From: Palleronia abyssalis
GTDB taxonomy: Bacteria; Pseudomonadota; Alphaproteobacteria; Rhodobacterales; Rhodobacteraceae
NCBI RefSeq assembly: GCF_900302445.1
Contig: NZ_ONZF01000005.1
Span: 62,001-126,000 of the forward strand
Direction of reading: 5' to 3'
Length of the DNA: 64,000 nucleotides
The notes beneath the pieces are model-generated. The model worked only from the letters and a program-made list of their open reading frames with translations. It did no database searches and was not told the origin of the DNA. Of this stretch, positions 24,347-33,173 are shown piece by piece. How positions within the stretch are numbered: the stretch's first letter is position 1; each line of letters starts with the position of its first letter. The position numbers and the translations under genes were made by a program.

Positions 24347-25102
24347 TCAATCCAGCCGGTCCTTCAAAGCAAGAAGATCGGCCCATGCCTCGCGCTTGGC
24401 GACGGGGTTCCGCAGCAGATAGGCGGGGTGGACCATCGGCAGGGCAGGGCGGCCCTGCACCTCTGCCCACTTGCCCCGCATGCGCGTGATCCCCCGGCGT
24501 CCCAGAAGCGCATCGGCCGAGATGTTGCCCATCACGATCAAAACGTCGGGCGCCGCGATCTGGATATGGCGATGAAGGAAGGGACGCATCATCGCGATTT
24601 CCTCGGCCGAGGGATCGCGGTTCTGCGGGGGGCGCCAAGGCAGAACATTGGTGATGTAGAGGCTGCCGTCCCCCCGCGACAGGCCTATCGCGCCGAACAT
24701 TCGATCCAGAAGCTGCCCGGCACGACCGACAAAAGGCTTTCCCGCAATATCCTCGTCACGCCCGGGCGCTTCGCCGACGATCATCACGCGCGCGCCGGGG
24801 TTTCCGTCCGAGAACACGAGATTGCGCGCGCCGCGCTTGAGATCGCACTCCTCGAACGCAGACATCGCGGCCCGCAGACCGTTTAGATCGGCACTCGCCC
24901 CGGCGGCGGCTTTTGCGACGGCCACAGGATCGGTCGTCTGAACAGCCGGGCCATGATCAGGTTGTGCGGCCACCTTTTTCGGGGCCACCGGTTGTTCTTC
25001 GTACCTGTTTACAGGTGTGTCCTGGATCGCCTCGTCGACCCCGAGGTCGACCTGCCATTCCAGGGCGGCCAGCGCATCGTGGAAAGCGTCGGTGTCCAGC
25101 AT
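24347..25102 (-). CDS. Uracil-DNA glycosylase, family 4-like, lacking most Fe-S cysteines
   Basis: A 251-residue protein with a 75-residue low-complexity N-terminus, then the glycosylase fold: GEAPGRDED at 110-118, FVGRAGQLLDRMFGAIGLSR, TNVLPWRPPQNRDPSAEE and MVHPAYLLRNP. Family 4 enzymes coordinate a 4Fe-4S cluster with four cysteines; here only C86 (FEECDLKRG) remains, and the later positions read LPWRPP and IAMMRP. It therefore probably lacks the cluster, as in some alphaproteobacterial relatives. Role: removal of uracil from DNA by inference. The start at 25102 avoids overlap with the upstream gene. Confidence 0.85.
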   Translation of the reverse strand: MLDTDAFHDALAALEWQVDLGVDEAIQDTPVNRYEEQPVAPKKVAAQPDHGPAVQTTDPVAVAKAAAGASADLNGLRAAMSAFEECDLKRGARNLVFSDGNPGARVMIVGEAPGRDEDIAGKPFVGRAGQLLDRMFGAIGLSRGDGSLYITNVLPWRPPQNRDPSAEEIAMMRPFLHRHIQIAAPDVLIVMGNISADALLGRRGITRMRGKWAEVQGRPALPMVHPAYLLRNPVAKREAWADLLALKDRLD

Positions 25103-25121
25103 TACACCGCTCCGGCCGCGG

Positions 25122-26144
25122 TCAGGAGAAACCGGCCCGGTTCGATCCACCCTTCACGCCACCCGGACCCGAACGCAGGTTGTCCGCGCTTTCGTTCGCG
25201 CTGGCATATTGTCCCGAAGGCCGGAAGCGCCACAGGTAATCAGGCAGGATCGCTTCGGTCGCCAGCGGCTGGATCCCGAGATCGGCAAACGTCTTCACGC
25301 CATCTCCCACGACATTGTCCTGCCCAAGGTTCTGAACCTGATCGAAGGTCAGCGGGGGCTGGATCAGTCCGCCGGACAGCCATTTCACACCGTCGAACCC
25401 TTTGCCCATCAGCTTGGCGATGGGCATCGGCGTGTTGATGATCAGGGCCCGGCGCTTGATGACGGCCAGCATTTCCTGCATCCACTCGCGGAACGTAGAG
25501 ACATCGGGCCCGCCCAGCTCATAGACCCCGGGATCGGCTTTCCCGGTGACTCCCATCTGGATCGCTTCGGCCACGTCGTCGACATATACCGGCTGAAACT
25601 TGGTCCCCGCCCCCACCATTGGCAGAATCGGCGCCATGCGGGCCATGCCGGCGAACCGATTGAAGAACTCGTCCTCGTGCCCGAAAATGATCGAGGGGCG
25701 AACGATCATCGCGCCGGGGAAGTTCTCCATCACGGCTTTCTCGCCAAGCGCCTTCGTCCGCGCATAGGCCGACGGTGCCTTCTCGGACGCGCCGATCGCC
25801 GAGACCTGAACCAGGCGCTCCACTCCGGCCTCTGCCGCCAGTTTCGCAATGCGGCCCGCGCCTTCGTGCTGCAGCGCGCGGAAGTTCTGCTTTCCGTTCT
25901 CGGCAAGGATCCCGACGCAATTCACGACGGCATCAGCACCCCGCAGTACGCCACGCACACTTTCGTCGTCACGGATGTTGCAGAACACCGGTTCGACCTG
26001 GCCGACCACGCCATAGGTCCGCACGAATGGAGAGTCGTTCGGGCGACGGCAGGCGCACCGAACCCGCCAACCTTCCTTGGCCATGCGCCGGGCAACATAG
26101 CGACCTAGAAAGCCGGTTCCGCCAAAAATGGTGACGAGTTTCAT
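25122..26144 (-). CDS. NDUFA9-like NAD(P)-binding protein (complex I-associated family)
   Basis: A 340-residue extended short-chain dehydrogenase/NmrA-type protein. The Rossmann motif FGGTGFLGRYVAR is at residues 7-19, followed by AVVNCVGIL, SAYARTKALGEKAV (the YxxxK analogue) and IVRPSIIFGHEDEF. This arrangement matches the NDUFA9 homologues of alphaproteobacteria, which associate with respiratory complex I. A catalytic role is doubtful. It is the first gene of a minus-strand run with udg 19 bases downstream, and is divergent from tRNA-Leu. Confidence 0.88.
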   Translation of the reverse strand: MKLVTIFGGTGFLGRYVARRMAKEGWRVRCACRRPNDSPFVRTYGVVGQVEPVFCNIRDDESVRGVLRGADAVVNCVGILAENGKQNFRALQHEGAGRIAKLAAEAGVERLVQVSAIGASEKAPSAYARTKALGEKAVMENFPGAMIVRPSIIFGHEDEFFNRFAGMARMAPILPMVGAGTKFQPVYVDDVAEAIQMGVTGKADPGVYELGGPDVSTFREWMQEMLAVIKRRALIINTPMPIAKLMGKGFDGVKWLSGGLIQPPLTFDQVQNLGQDNVVGDGVKTFADLGIQPLATEAILPDYLWRFRPSGQYASANESADNLRSGPGGVKGGSNRAGFS

Positions 26145-26239
26145 GGGGTATCCCCTCCGCGAATTCCGGACGACCCGGGTTTAGGCCGCCGCCCTATATG
26201 AAACAAGCGCCAAACCTTTCAAAGAGGTCCCGTTTCCCG

Positions 26240-26268
26240 TTGACACCCTTTCGCGAGGCCATTAGATC
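26240..26268 (+). promoter_or_regulatory. Promoter of tRNA-Leu
   Basis: A perfect -35 TTGACA (26240-26245), a 17-base spacer and a -10-like TAGATC (26263-26268) precede the tRNA by 17 bases. Position and spacing fit a vegetative sigma-70 promoter. Confidence 0.65.
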
Positions 26269-26285
26269 GCGGCCTCACGACACCG

Positions 26286-26371
26286 GCCCAGGTGGCGGAA
26301 TGGTAGACGCGCTAGCTTCAGGTGCTAGTGTCCGTATGGACGTGGAGGTTCGAGTCCTCTCCTGGGCACCA
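26286..26371 (+). tRNA. tRNA-Leu (anticodon CAG)
   Basis: The acceptor stem GCCCAGG pairs with CCTGGGC, and the CCA end is encoded (26369-26371). The anticodon stem CTAGC/GCTAG encloses the loop TTCAGGT, giving anticodon CAG, which reads CUG. A long variable arm (GTCCGTATGGAC) and the T arm GAGGTTCGAGTCCTC are present, as expected for class II leucine tRNA. The neighbouring integrase remnant suggests this tRNA served as an integration site. Confidence 0.97.
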
Positions 26372-26432
26372 CTACTTCTGTTAAGCCGTTGTTACGCCTC
26401 AGCTTTATCTCTGGATGGAGCAAGCGTAGTAC

Positions 26433-27140
26433 ATGGCGGAGTACAGAACTGCACCCCGCGCATTTGTCAAAGCAGGTGTCTTCTACTTCAGTCGGCGGGT
26501 GCCGAAGGACCTTCAGCAGCATTATTCGTCGTCGCGAGTATCTTTTTCGCTACGAACCAAGTCGGCAACGGTAGCCACCTCACGAGCGCTGCGGGCCGCG
26601 CAGAAACTCGATGAATACTGGTATCACCTACGGGTTCAGCAGTGCGACCTGCCAGGAAAGCACCTCCTGCGTGATCAGACACCTGACCGTGGAACTCCGG
26701 GGAACGGCGAGAACAAGGCTGAGAGCGATGCGGTCGAGTTGTCCGAGGCCGTCGCAATCTATCTCCGCCTGAAGGGTCAGAACCGGCCCAACACATTCAA
26801 GCGGGCGGCAGAACGATCGTGTGGCTACCTGATCGACATCTGCGGCAACAAGAGCATCACCCGATACACCCGCAAGGACGCCAACACGTTCCGGGACGCC
26901 CTCATCGCAAAGGGCCTCGCCGGTAGCAGCATCACGCGAACCTTTGGCACGGTGCGGTCAATTATTAACTTTGCCGCTGCGGAGATCGGAATTGATCTGA
27001 ACAACCCCTTCGCGAAGGTGTATTTCGACAGGAAGGCGGGAGTGATCGAGCGGAAGCCGATCCCAAACGAGGCAATTGCAACGATCCAGTCTGTTTGCAG
27101 GGAGGTCGCCTTCTCCCGTACTCGCACGAGAAGCCTTTGA
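26433..27140 (+). pseudogene. Truncated tyrosine recombinase (phage-type integrase), catalytic domain missing
   Basis: A 235-residue open frame. The N-terminal segment AGVFYFSRRVPKDLQQHY is typical of tRNA-integrating phage-type integrases. It is followed by a SAM-like core-binding domain (SEAVAIYLRLKGQNRPNTFK, SSITRTFGTVRSIINFAA) and the linker KPIPNEAIATIQSVCRE. The frame then turns into SRTRTRSL and stops; the R-H-x-x-R-Y catalytic half is absent, and the end of a LysR gene begins 31 bases later. It therefore cannot be an active recombinase. Position 61 bases after tRNA-Leu and a visibly lower GC content than the flanks point to a decayed mobile element. Confidence 0.85.
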
Positions 27141-27171
27141 AAACAGCTTTGCCGCCCCTTGGTTGAGGACG

Positions 27172-28050
27172 TCACAGAGTATCACGGTCGTCCAAGGGTT
27201 CTGAAAGCTGACCCAAAAGCGGATGCGGAAAGTTTCGCGGCGTGGTTACGGCGTAGAAGCTCTCGACAACGTCGAGCGGGAACGGGGCGGTCGCCAGCAC
27301 ACCTTGTGCCAGCTCGTCCGCCAGGACCACAGCCGGTGTCACCGCAAGGCCGAGGTCTTCGCGGGCGAGCAATCGGATCATGGCCATGTCGTCAACGGTT
27401 GCCGCAATCTTCGGGGTCACGCCCAGCCGCGCCACGAGGCTGTCGAAGCCTGTCCTGATCGAGCTTTCTGTTGGCAGGATGACAGGCTCTGCGCCCAGAA
27501 GAGCCGCAAGAGAGTGATGGCGCAGCCGCCGTTCCGTTCCATGAAGCCCCACTGGCTGCTCGGCAATGCGATGCGCGACGAGACTGGGGAACGTATCGCG
27601 GGGCGGCGGATCGGTCAGCAGCACCACGTCGAGGGCCAGAGTCTCGAGCGCGCGCAGCAGGGCCTGGCTGTTCCCCGATGAAAGTATCAGGTCGACGTTT
27701 CCCGCCAAGGCCGGTTGCAGGAAGCGAAGCTGAAAGTTCCGTGACAGTGTGGACAATGCGCCGACGCGCAAGGGGGCCTTAGCCGCACCGCCCGCTGTGA
27801 GGGTGGCGACCAGATCGGCGCCGACGTCGAAGATTCGGTCCGCATGGTCCAGCGCGATCCGTCCCGCCTCGGTCAGGATCATCGTCCGGCCGGTACGCTC
27901 GAAAAGCGCGTGTCCCAAACGATCTTCGAGGTGACGGATCTGCGTCGAGAGCGCGGATTGCGACAGGTTCAGCCGAGCTGCCGCGCGGGTCAGGTTCCCT
28001 TCGTGGGCGACCTCCTGAAAATATCGCAAGTGATGATAGTTGAGCCGCAT
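27172..28050 (-). CDS. LysR-family transcriptional regulator, probable regulator of dabB-dabA
   Basis: A 292-residue LysR protein. The helix-turn-helix lies at residues 1-60 (HHLRYFQEVAHEGNLTRAAA, LNLSQSALSTQIRHLEDRLG), followed by the effector domain (LRVGALSTLSRNFQLRFLQP). It resembles the NhaR-like branch. It is divergent from dabB with a 99-base shared region, the classical LysR arrangement, so control of the DAB carbon-uptake operon is likely but inferred. Its 3' end abuts the integrase remnant. Confidence 0.9.
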   Translation of the reverse strand: MRLNYHHLRYFQEVAHEGNLTRAAARLNLSQSALSTQIRHLEDRLGHALFERTGRTMILTEAGRIALDHADRIFDVGADLVATLTAGGAAKAPLRVGALSTLSRNFQLRFLQPALAGNVDLILSSGNSQALLRALETLALDVVLLTDPPPRDTFPSLVAHRIAEQPVGLHGTERRLRHHSLAALLGAEPVILPTESSIRTGFDSLVARLGVTPKIAATVDDMAMIRLLAREDLGLAVTPAVVLADELAQGVLATAPFPLDVVESFYAVTTPRNFPHPLLGQLSEPLDDRDTL

Positions 28051-28149
28051 GGCTTTCTAATAAAGCGAACGAATTGATCCAGACAATGTATTTTTCCTGA
28101 TGGTCGCGCCCCTCTAACTCGTCCGCACGTCCACTTCCGGAGGTCTGCG
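28051..28149. promoter_or_regulatory. Divergent lysR / dabB control region
   Basis: This 99-base stretch separates two divergent starts and is AT-richer than its surroundings (CTAATAAAGCGAACGAATTG). It must hold the promoters and a LysR site of T-N11-A type, although I cannot single out one box. GGAGG eight bases before the dabB ATG is its ribosome-binding site. Confidence 0.5.
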
Positions 28150-29709
28150 ATGACTGCTCTGATCCTGTTTGCCCCGTTCGTCCTTGCCGCCTCGGCCCTT
28201 GCGATGCGTCTCCGGCCGCCCGTCCGCGGGAACTGGCGACTGGTGTTGCCCGAGGCCGCCGCCCTTGCCGCGCTTTTTGTCGGGGCGCTTGCCGCTGTCG
28301 ACCTCGCCGTCTCGGGCTCGTCGACGAGCCCGCTTCTCGGGGTGGCCTCGATCGGCCTGTCGGCTCGCATCGATATCGTCAGCATAGCAATGATGCTGAC
28401 GGTGGCCTTCGTCGGGTGGGTAGTCCTGCGCTTCTCGCGCGTGGCACTTGATGGTGAAGCGCGCCAGCCCGCCTTCATGGGATGGATGGCGGCAACTATT
28501 GCCTGCGTCCTGTTGCTGGTCAGCGCGGGGAACGTCGCGCAACTTGCCATAGGTTGGGTCGCGACGGGCGTGACCCTGAATCGCCTGCTGCTGTTCTATC
28601 CACAACGGCCCCGCGCCCGCCGGGCGGCCCGGAAGAAGGCAGTGAGCGGGATCGTCGGAAGCGCGGCGCTGCTGATCGCCGTCGGCATCCTGGTCGCGGG
28701 TTTCGGCACGTCCGATATTGCCACGATCAACGCGGCAGCGCAGGCGGGCGAGGGCGCCGGCCTGCTCTGGCTGGCCGGGCTGCTCCTTGCGCTTGCGGCA
28801 ATCTTCAAGTCCGCGCTGGTGCCGACGCACGGCTGGCTGACCGAGGTCATGGAAGCACCCACGCCGGTCTCGGCCATGCTGCATGCGGGCGTGGTCAACG
28901 CTGGCGGGTTCCTCCTGATCCGGTTCGCCGACGTGCTGATCGCAGCCCCCGGTGTTCTGGCGATCCTGGCGCTTGTCGGCGGGTTCAGTGCCCTTCTTGG
29001 CGCTGCTGTGGCGCTGACCCAGCCTGCGGTCAAAACGGCCCTGGCTTGGTCCACCTGCGCACAGATGGGTTTCATGGTGCTGCAATGCGGGCTGGCGCTG
29101 TTCCCGCTGGCGCTGCTGCATATCGTGGCGCATTCACTTTACAAGGCGCATGCGTTTCTGGCCTCGGGCGGTGCGGTGCGCGAGGTGGCGTCGATCCGAC
29201 GGCCCGGCCCCGTCGCGGTGCCTGACCTTGCCGCGGTGGCGCGGTCATTCGGCCTGGCGCTGGCGCTCTATCTCGTTGTCGGGCTGGCCTTCGGGATCGC
29301 GTCGAAGCCGCCGCAGGCCGTCGCGGTTGGGGCGATCCTGATCTTCGGGGTGGTCTACCTGATCGCCCAGGGCCTCGCCGATCTCGCACCCCGTGCACTT
29401 GCCTGGCGCACCGTCGCGCTCTCGGTCGTTGCGACGGTCGCCTACTTCGCCTTGCATCAAGGGGCGACCTGGGCCTCGGCGGGCACCTTGCCGCCACCAC
29501 CGCCGCCCGACGGGCTGATCTGGGCGACCATCGTCCTGGCCCTCGTCAGCTTCGCCGTCGCTGCGGTTGCGCAAACGACCTTCCCGCTCTGGGCCGGACA
29601 TCCGGTGGCGGCCGGGCTGCGCGTGCACCTGATGAACGGCCTCTACCTCAATGCGGTCTCGGATCGGCTTTCGGGCCGCTGGGCCCCCAAATCCGGAGCG
29701 ATCCAATGA
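28150..29709 (+). CDS. dabB: DAB inorganic-carbon accumulation complex, membrane subunit DabB
   Basis: A 519-residue polytopic protein of the proton-conducting NuoL/MrpA-like family. Hydrophobic helices run throughout, with the core segment KSALVPTHGWLTEVMEAPTP and VSAMLHAGVVNAGGFLLIRF (residues about 220-260) and HSLYKAHAFLASGG, all antiporter-type features. It is too short for a full NuoL, is not next to other nuo genes, and is followed at once by a DUF2309 protein with an ATGA overlap. That pairing defines the DAB system, in which ion flow drives unidirectional CO2 hydration to bicarbonate in the cytoplasm. Confidence 0.93.
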   Translation: MTALILFAPFVLAASALAMRLRPPVRGNWRLVLPEAAALAALFVGALAAVDLAVSGSSTSPLLGVASIGLSARIDIVSIAMMLTVAFVGWVVLRFSRVALDGEARQPAFMGWMAATIACVLLLVSAGNVAQLAIGWVATGVTLNRLLLFYPQRPRARRAARKKAVSGIVGSAALLIAVGILVAGFGTSDIATINAAAQAGEGAGLLWLAGLLLALAAIFKSALVPTHGWLTEVMEAPTPVSAMLHAGVVNAGGFLLIRFADVLIAAPGVLAILALVGGFSALLGAAVALTQPAVKTALAWSTCAQMGFMVLQCGLALFPLALLHIVAHSLYKAHAFLASGGAVREVASIRRPGPVAVPDLAAVARSFGLALALYLVVGLAFGIASKPPQAVAVGAILIFGVVYLIAQGLADLAPRALAWRTVALSVVATVAYFALHQGATWASAGTLPPPPPPDGLIWATIVLALVSFAVAAVAQTTFPLWAGHPVAAGLRVHLMNGLYLNAVSDRLSGRWAPKSGAIQ

Positions 29710-32072
29710 ACGTCCACATGACCTGGCCCGGCCCGACGCTTGAACTCTTCGCGGCGGCAGAGCACGCTATTCACCAGATTCCGCCGGCCTTCCCGCTCGA
29801 GGCAACCGTCGCGGTCAATCCTTGGCTTGGCCAGTCGCACGAGGATCGCACCGTCGCGGCTGCCCGCGTGGCCCTCGCGGGCGGCGGAAGGATGTACCTG
29901 CCACGCAAGGCCGTTGCCGCGATGATGGATGCAGGAGAGGTGACGGCGAAGGACCTGTCGGACGCTGCGGCGGCACGGGGCCTCGACCCGAACGATCTGG
30001 TCCGCGCCGCGAATGAGAAGGCCCATGTCCAAACGGCGCTGCCGACCGTCGCCGACCTTGCAAAGCATGACGAGGGTATCGACTGGCCAGACCTCATTGA
30101 GGAGCGGATCGGTCACTGGGCAGCCGTGCAATTCGACCGCGGGCAGGCATTCTGGCCCGCGCCGTCGGCCGGCGCCTGGACCTCGTGGCGGGCCTATGCC
30201 AGCCGAGACCTGACCCCGGGCGTCGCGGGCCTGTCGGGCTTCGCAGCCCGGGTAGAGGCGATGCCGACGGATGTGCGCGCTGCCTTCGCGGAAGCCTGCC
30301 GGGCGCTCGACCTGCCGGCAGACGCTGCGCCCCTCTACTTCCACCGTCTGCTTGTGACCCTCTCGGGTTGGGCCCAATACGCACGCCATATCGGCTGGAT
30401 CAGCGAGCGCGACGGCGGGCGGGACAGCACGCTCTTCGAACTTTTGACCATCCGACTGGTGTGGGAGGTCGCCCTCCTTGCGAAAGGCGGTGCCGCCCGC
30501 AAAAACGCATGGCAGCGGGCGAAAGCCGATTACGCACGCCCGGTCGAGCCTGACCGGAACCTGACGCTTGATTCCGCGCTTCAGGAAGCTGTCGACCGCA
30601 GCGGCGAACGGCACCTCGCAGAGAAACTCTCGGGGGGAACCGACACCGATGCGGGGGCGCCCCCCGCGATTCAGGCGGCATTCTGTATCGATGTGCGGTC
30701 CGAACGCCTGCGCCGGGCCCTCGAATCCGCCGATCCTAAGATCGGGACGATCGGCTTCGCGGGCTTCTTCGGCCTCGCGGTCCGGCACCACCCCCACGCC
30801 TCGGACACCGTCGAGGCGCGGGCGCCCATTCTGGTGAAACCCGTTATCGAAACACATGCAGTTGGGGATGGCACGGCTGAGACGAGCGCGCGCGTGCGGC
30901 TGCGGACGATCCGCGCCTGGGGTCGCTTCAAGCGGGCCGCGGTCTCGGCTTTCGCGTTCGTCGAGGCCGCTGGGCCTATCTACGTGGGCAAGCTCATCCG
31001 CGACAGTCTTGGCGCCCGCGGGCCATCTTCGGACGGCCCGGCCCCGGCACTCGACTTACCCCTCGACGAGCGGATCGCGGCGGCCGAGGGTGTTCTGCGG
31101 GCGATGTCCCTGACCTCGGGGTTCGCCCGGTTGGTGTTGATCTGTGGACACGGCGCCACGGTCACGAACGTGCCCCATTCCAGCGCGCTGCAATGCGGGG
31201 CCTGCGGCGGGTTTGCGGGCGACGTCAACGCGCGTCTCCTGGCCGAACTTCTGAACAACGAGGAGGTCCGTGCCGGTCTCGCCGCCAAGGGGATCGCGAT
31301 ACCACGCGATACGAGCTTCGTTGCCGGGCTGCACGACACCGTCTCCGATGACGTCCGGGTTTTCGAAGACCATGCGGCCGCAAACCGTAGGGTAGAGATC
31401 GATCGTCTGCGCGTGGCGTTGTGGAAAGCGGCGATGCTGACCCGGACCGAACGCGCACGGGGGCTGCCCCGGGCATCGGCCGAAACGCTGGAGCGGCGGG
31501 GTCGCGACTGGTCCGAGATCAGGCCGGAATGGGGGCTTGCGGGCTGCTGCGGCTTCATCGCCGCGCCCCGGGCCCGAACTGCGGGTCGCGATCTTGACGC
31601 TCGGGTCTTCCTTCATGACTACGACTGGCGGCAGGACAACGACGCGACGACGCTCGAACTGATCCTGAGCGCCCCGGTCGTCGTCGCGAGCTGGATTGCG
31701 CTGCAATATCAGGGCTCGGCGGTCGCGCCCGAGACATTCGGCGCGGGCAACAAGCTTCTGCACAACGTCGTCGGGGGGATCGGCGTCCTCGAAGGCAACG
31801 GGGGCGCGCTTCGGGCCGGACTGCCTTGGCAATCGGTGCATGACGGCGAAACGCTGCGGCACGTACCGAGCCGGTTGGTCGTCGCCGTCGAGGCCCCGGA
31901 AGAAATGATCACCCAGGTGCTCGAACGTCAGTCCGAGGTCCGGGCGCTTTTCGACAATGGCTGGTTGACGCTCCTGACACTGGAAAGCTCAGGGAAACTG
32001 AGCCGCCGATACGAAAAGGGCGCATGGACGGATCGTGACGCGTACGGTGCGATCGTCCCCGCGGCGGCCTGA
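29706..32072 (+). CDS. dabA: DAB inorganic-carbon accumulation complex, carbonic-anhydrase-like subunit DabA (DUF2309/UPF0753)
   Basis: A 788-residue soluble protein of UPF0753. The predicted zinc ligands are all present: C327 and D329 (AAFCIDVRSER), H482 (LICGHGATV) and C497 (SSALQCGACGG). The 15-residue His-Cys spacing equals that of the characterised Halothiobacillus enzyme. DabA is thought to be a beta-carbonic-anhydrase-like site energised by DabB. The start overlaps the dabB stop by four bases. In a phototroph without visible RuBisCO in this window, the bicarbonate may serve anaplerotic carboxylation; that is inference. Confidence 0.95.
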   Translation: MNVHMTWPGPTLELFAAAEHAIHQIPPAFPLEATVAVNPWLGQSHEDRTVAAARVALAGGGRMYLPRKAVAAMMDAGEVTAKDLSDAAAARGLDPNDLVRAANEKAHVQTALPTVADLAKHDEGIDWPDLIEERIGHWAAVQFDRGQAFWPAPSAGAWTSWRAYASRDLTPGVAGLSGFAARVEAMPTDVRAAFAEACRALDLPADAAPLYFHRLLVTLSGWAQYARHIGWISERDGGRDSTLFELLTIRLVWEVALLAKGGAARKNAWQRAKADYARPVEPDRNLTLDSALQEAVDRSGERHLAEKLSGGTDTDAGAPPAIQAAFCIDVRSERLRRALESADPKIGTIGFAGFFGLAVRHHPHASDTVEARAPILVKPVIETHAVGDGTAETSARVRLRTIRAWGRFKRAAVSAFAFVEAAGPIYVGKLIRDSLGARGPSSDGPAPALDLPLDERIAAAEGVLRAMSLTSGFARLVLICGHGATVTNVPHSSALQCGACGGFAGDVNARLLAELLNNEEVRAGLAAKGIAIPRDTSFVAGLHDTVSDDVRVFEDHAAANRRVEIDRLRVALWKAAMLTRTERARGLPRASAETLERRGRDWSEIRPEWGLAGCCGFIAAPRARTAGRDLDARVFLHDYDWRQDNDATTLELILSAPVVVASWIALQYQGSAVAPETFGAGNKLLHNVVGGIGVLEGNGGALRAGLPWQSVHDGETLRHVPSRLVVAVEAPEEMITQVLERQSEVRALFDNGWLTLLTLESSGKLSRRYEKGAWTDRDAYGAIVPAAA

Positions 32073-32468
32073 AGTCCCACAACGGCTGGGATGTTCGGCA
32101 ATCAGCGGGCTTTTGATCTTAGTTGGGACCGACCGTCTGAAGACCCGGGTTGTCATGACGCCAATCCTCGGAACCGGCGCGATCGGCCTCTTCACTGGCG
32201 GGACGGGCCGCACGGCAATTTCGTTTTTTGGCGCCGGTCCGGAGGTTGTCGTGTTCCTCGCTATCGGTTCCGGTCGTCATCCGCGACCGCCTACGCGAAG
32301 GCCAACCCGTCTACGACACCGCCGGGTTCGGAACCGCCACCGTTCCCGGGCTTCCCTGGTGGAAACCCAATCACGCATGCTGCGGGGGCATTTTTCAGCA
32401 GCCAGTACCCAAAAACGCGAATGCCGGTGGAAGCCATTCGAAGCTCGCAAGCGGCCGGGTCGACGTGG
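32073..32468. other. Apparently non-coding or decayed segment downstream of dabA
   Basis: About 400 bases with short, frame-broken stretches on both strands and no ribosome-binding sites or recognisable domains. GC drops in places (ATTTCGTTTTTTGGCG). It separates dabA from the oppositely oriented VIT-family gene. I see no tRNA, terminator with a T-tract, or clear inverted repeat ends. Confidence 0.5.
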
Positions 32469-33173
32469 CTATACGCTGACGCCGAACAACCAGCCCGTCG
32501 CGCCCGTGACGGCCATGGCAAAGACACCCCAGCCGACCACGCGCACGATCGCGGGCACCAGCGGGGCGGCGCCTGCCTTGGCCCCGGCCGCCCCCAGAAC
32601 GGCAAGCGCAAGGACAGTAACGGACAGGACGGACGGCACAATCGCGGACGACGGCGACAAGTATGCGGCGAGTACGGGCAGGGACGCGGCAACGCTAAAG
32701 GTAGCCCCGGACGCGACGGCCGCTTGAAGCGGGTTGGCCGCATGAATTTCAGACAGACCGAGTTCATCGCGGACATGTGCGGCAAGGGCATCCTTGTCGG
32801 TCAGTTCGCGCGCGACGGCCTCGGCCGTTTTTCGGGTCAACCCCCGGGCTTCGTAGATCGCGACCAGCTCGGCCAACTCTTCCTCGGGCATCTCGGCCAA
32901 GGCGGTTTCCTCGCGTTTTATGTCGGCCCGCTCGGTATCGGATTGGGACGAAACCGAGACGTATTCTCCGGCCGCCATGGACATTGCACCGGCCACGAGC
33001 CCTGCAACGCCAGCGATCAGGACGGCGCGCGGGGCAGGGTCCGCCGCAGCGACGCCGACAATCAGCGATGAGACCGAAACGATTCCGTCATTGGCACCCA
33101 GAACCGCAGCGCGCAGCCACCCGGAGCGCGTCACATAGTGCGGATCATCCGGGTGAGCGCTAGGATCGGTCAT
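32469..33173 (-). CDS. VIT1/CCC1-family iron/manganese transporter
   Basis: A 234-residue membrane protein. The hallmark N-terminal helices are GWLRAAVLGANDGIVSVSSL and LVAGAMSMAAGEYVSVSSQS. A cytoplasmic Glu-rich metal-binding insertion (ERADIKREETALAEMPEEEL) and three C-terminal helices follow. Members move Fe2+ or Mn2+ out of the cytosol. It stands alone, convergent to the DAB operon, in the putative island. Metal specificity cannot be judged from sequence. Confidence 0.9.
   Translation of the reverse strand: MTDPSAHPDDPHYVTRSGWLRAAVLGANDGIVSVSSLIVGVAAADPAPRAVLIAGVAGLVAGAMSMAAGEYVSVSSQSDTERADIKREETALAEMPEEELAELVAIYEARGLTRKTAEAVARELTDKDALAAHVRDELGLSEIHAANPLQAAVASGATFSVAASLPVLAAYLSPSSAIVPSVLSVTVLALAVLGAAGAKAGAAPLVPAIVRVVGWGVFAMAVTGATGWLFGVSV

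Noticed and set aside
28150-29709. dabB as a misplaced respiratory complex I subunit (NuoL)
   Set aside because: It is shorter than NuoL, no other nuo genes are near, and it is coupled to a DUF2309 protein, which defines DAB.
32091-33071. A 326-codon plus-strand frame after dabA
   Set aside because: Mostly antisense to the VIT-family gene; no ribosome-binding site, no recognisable domain and mixed low-complexity composition.
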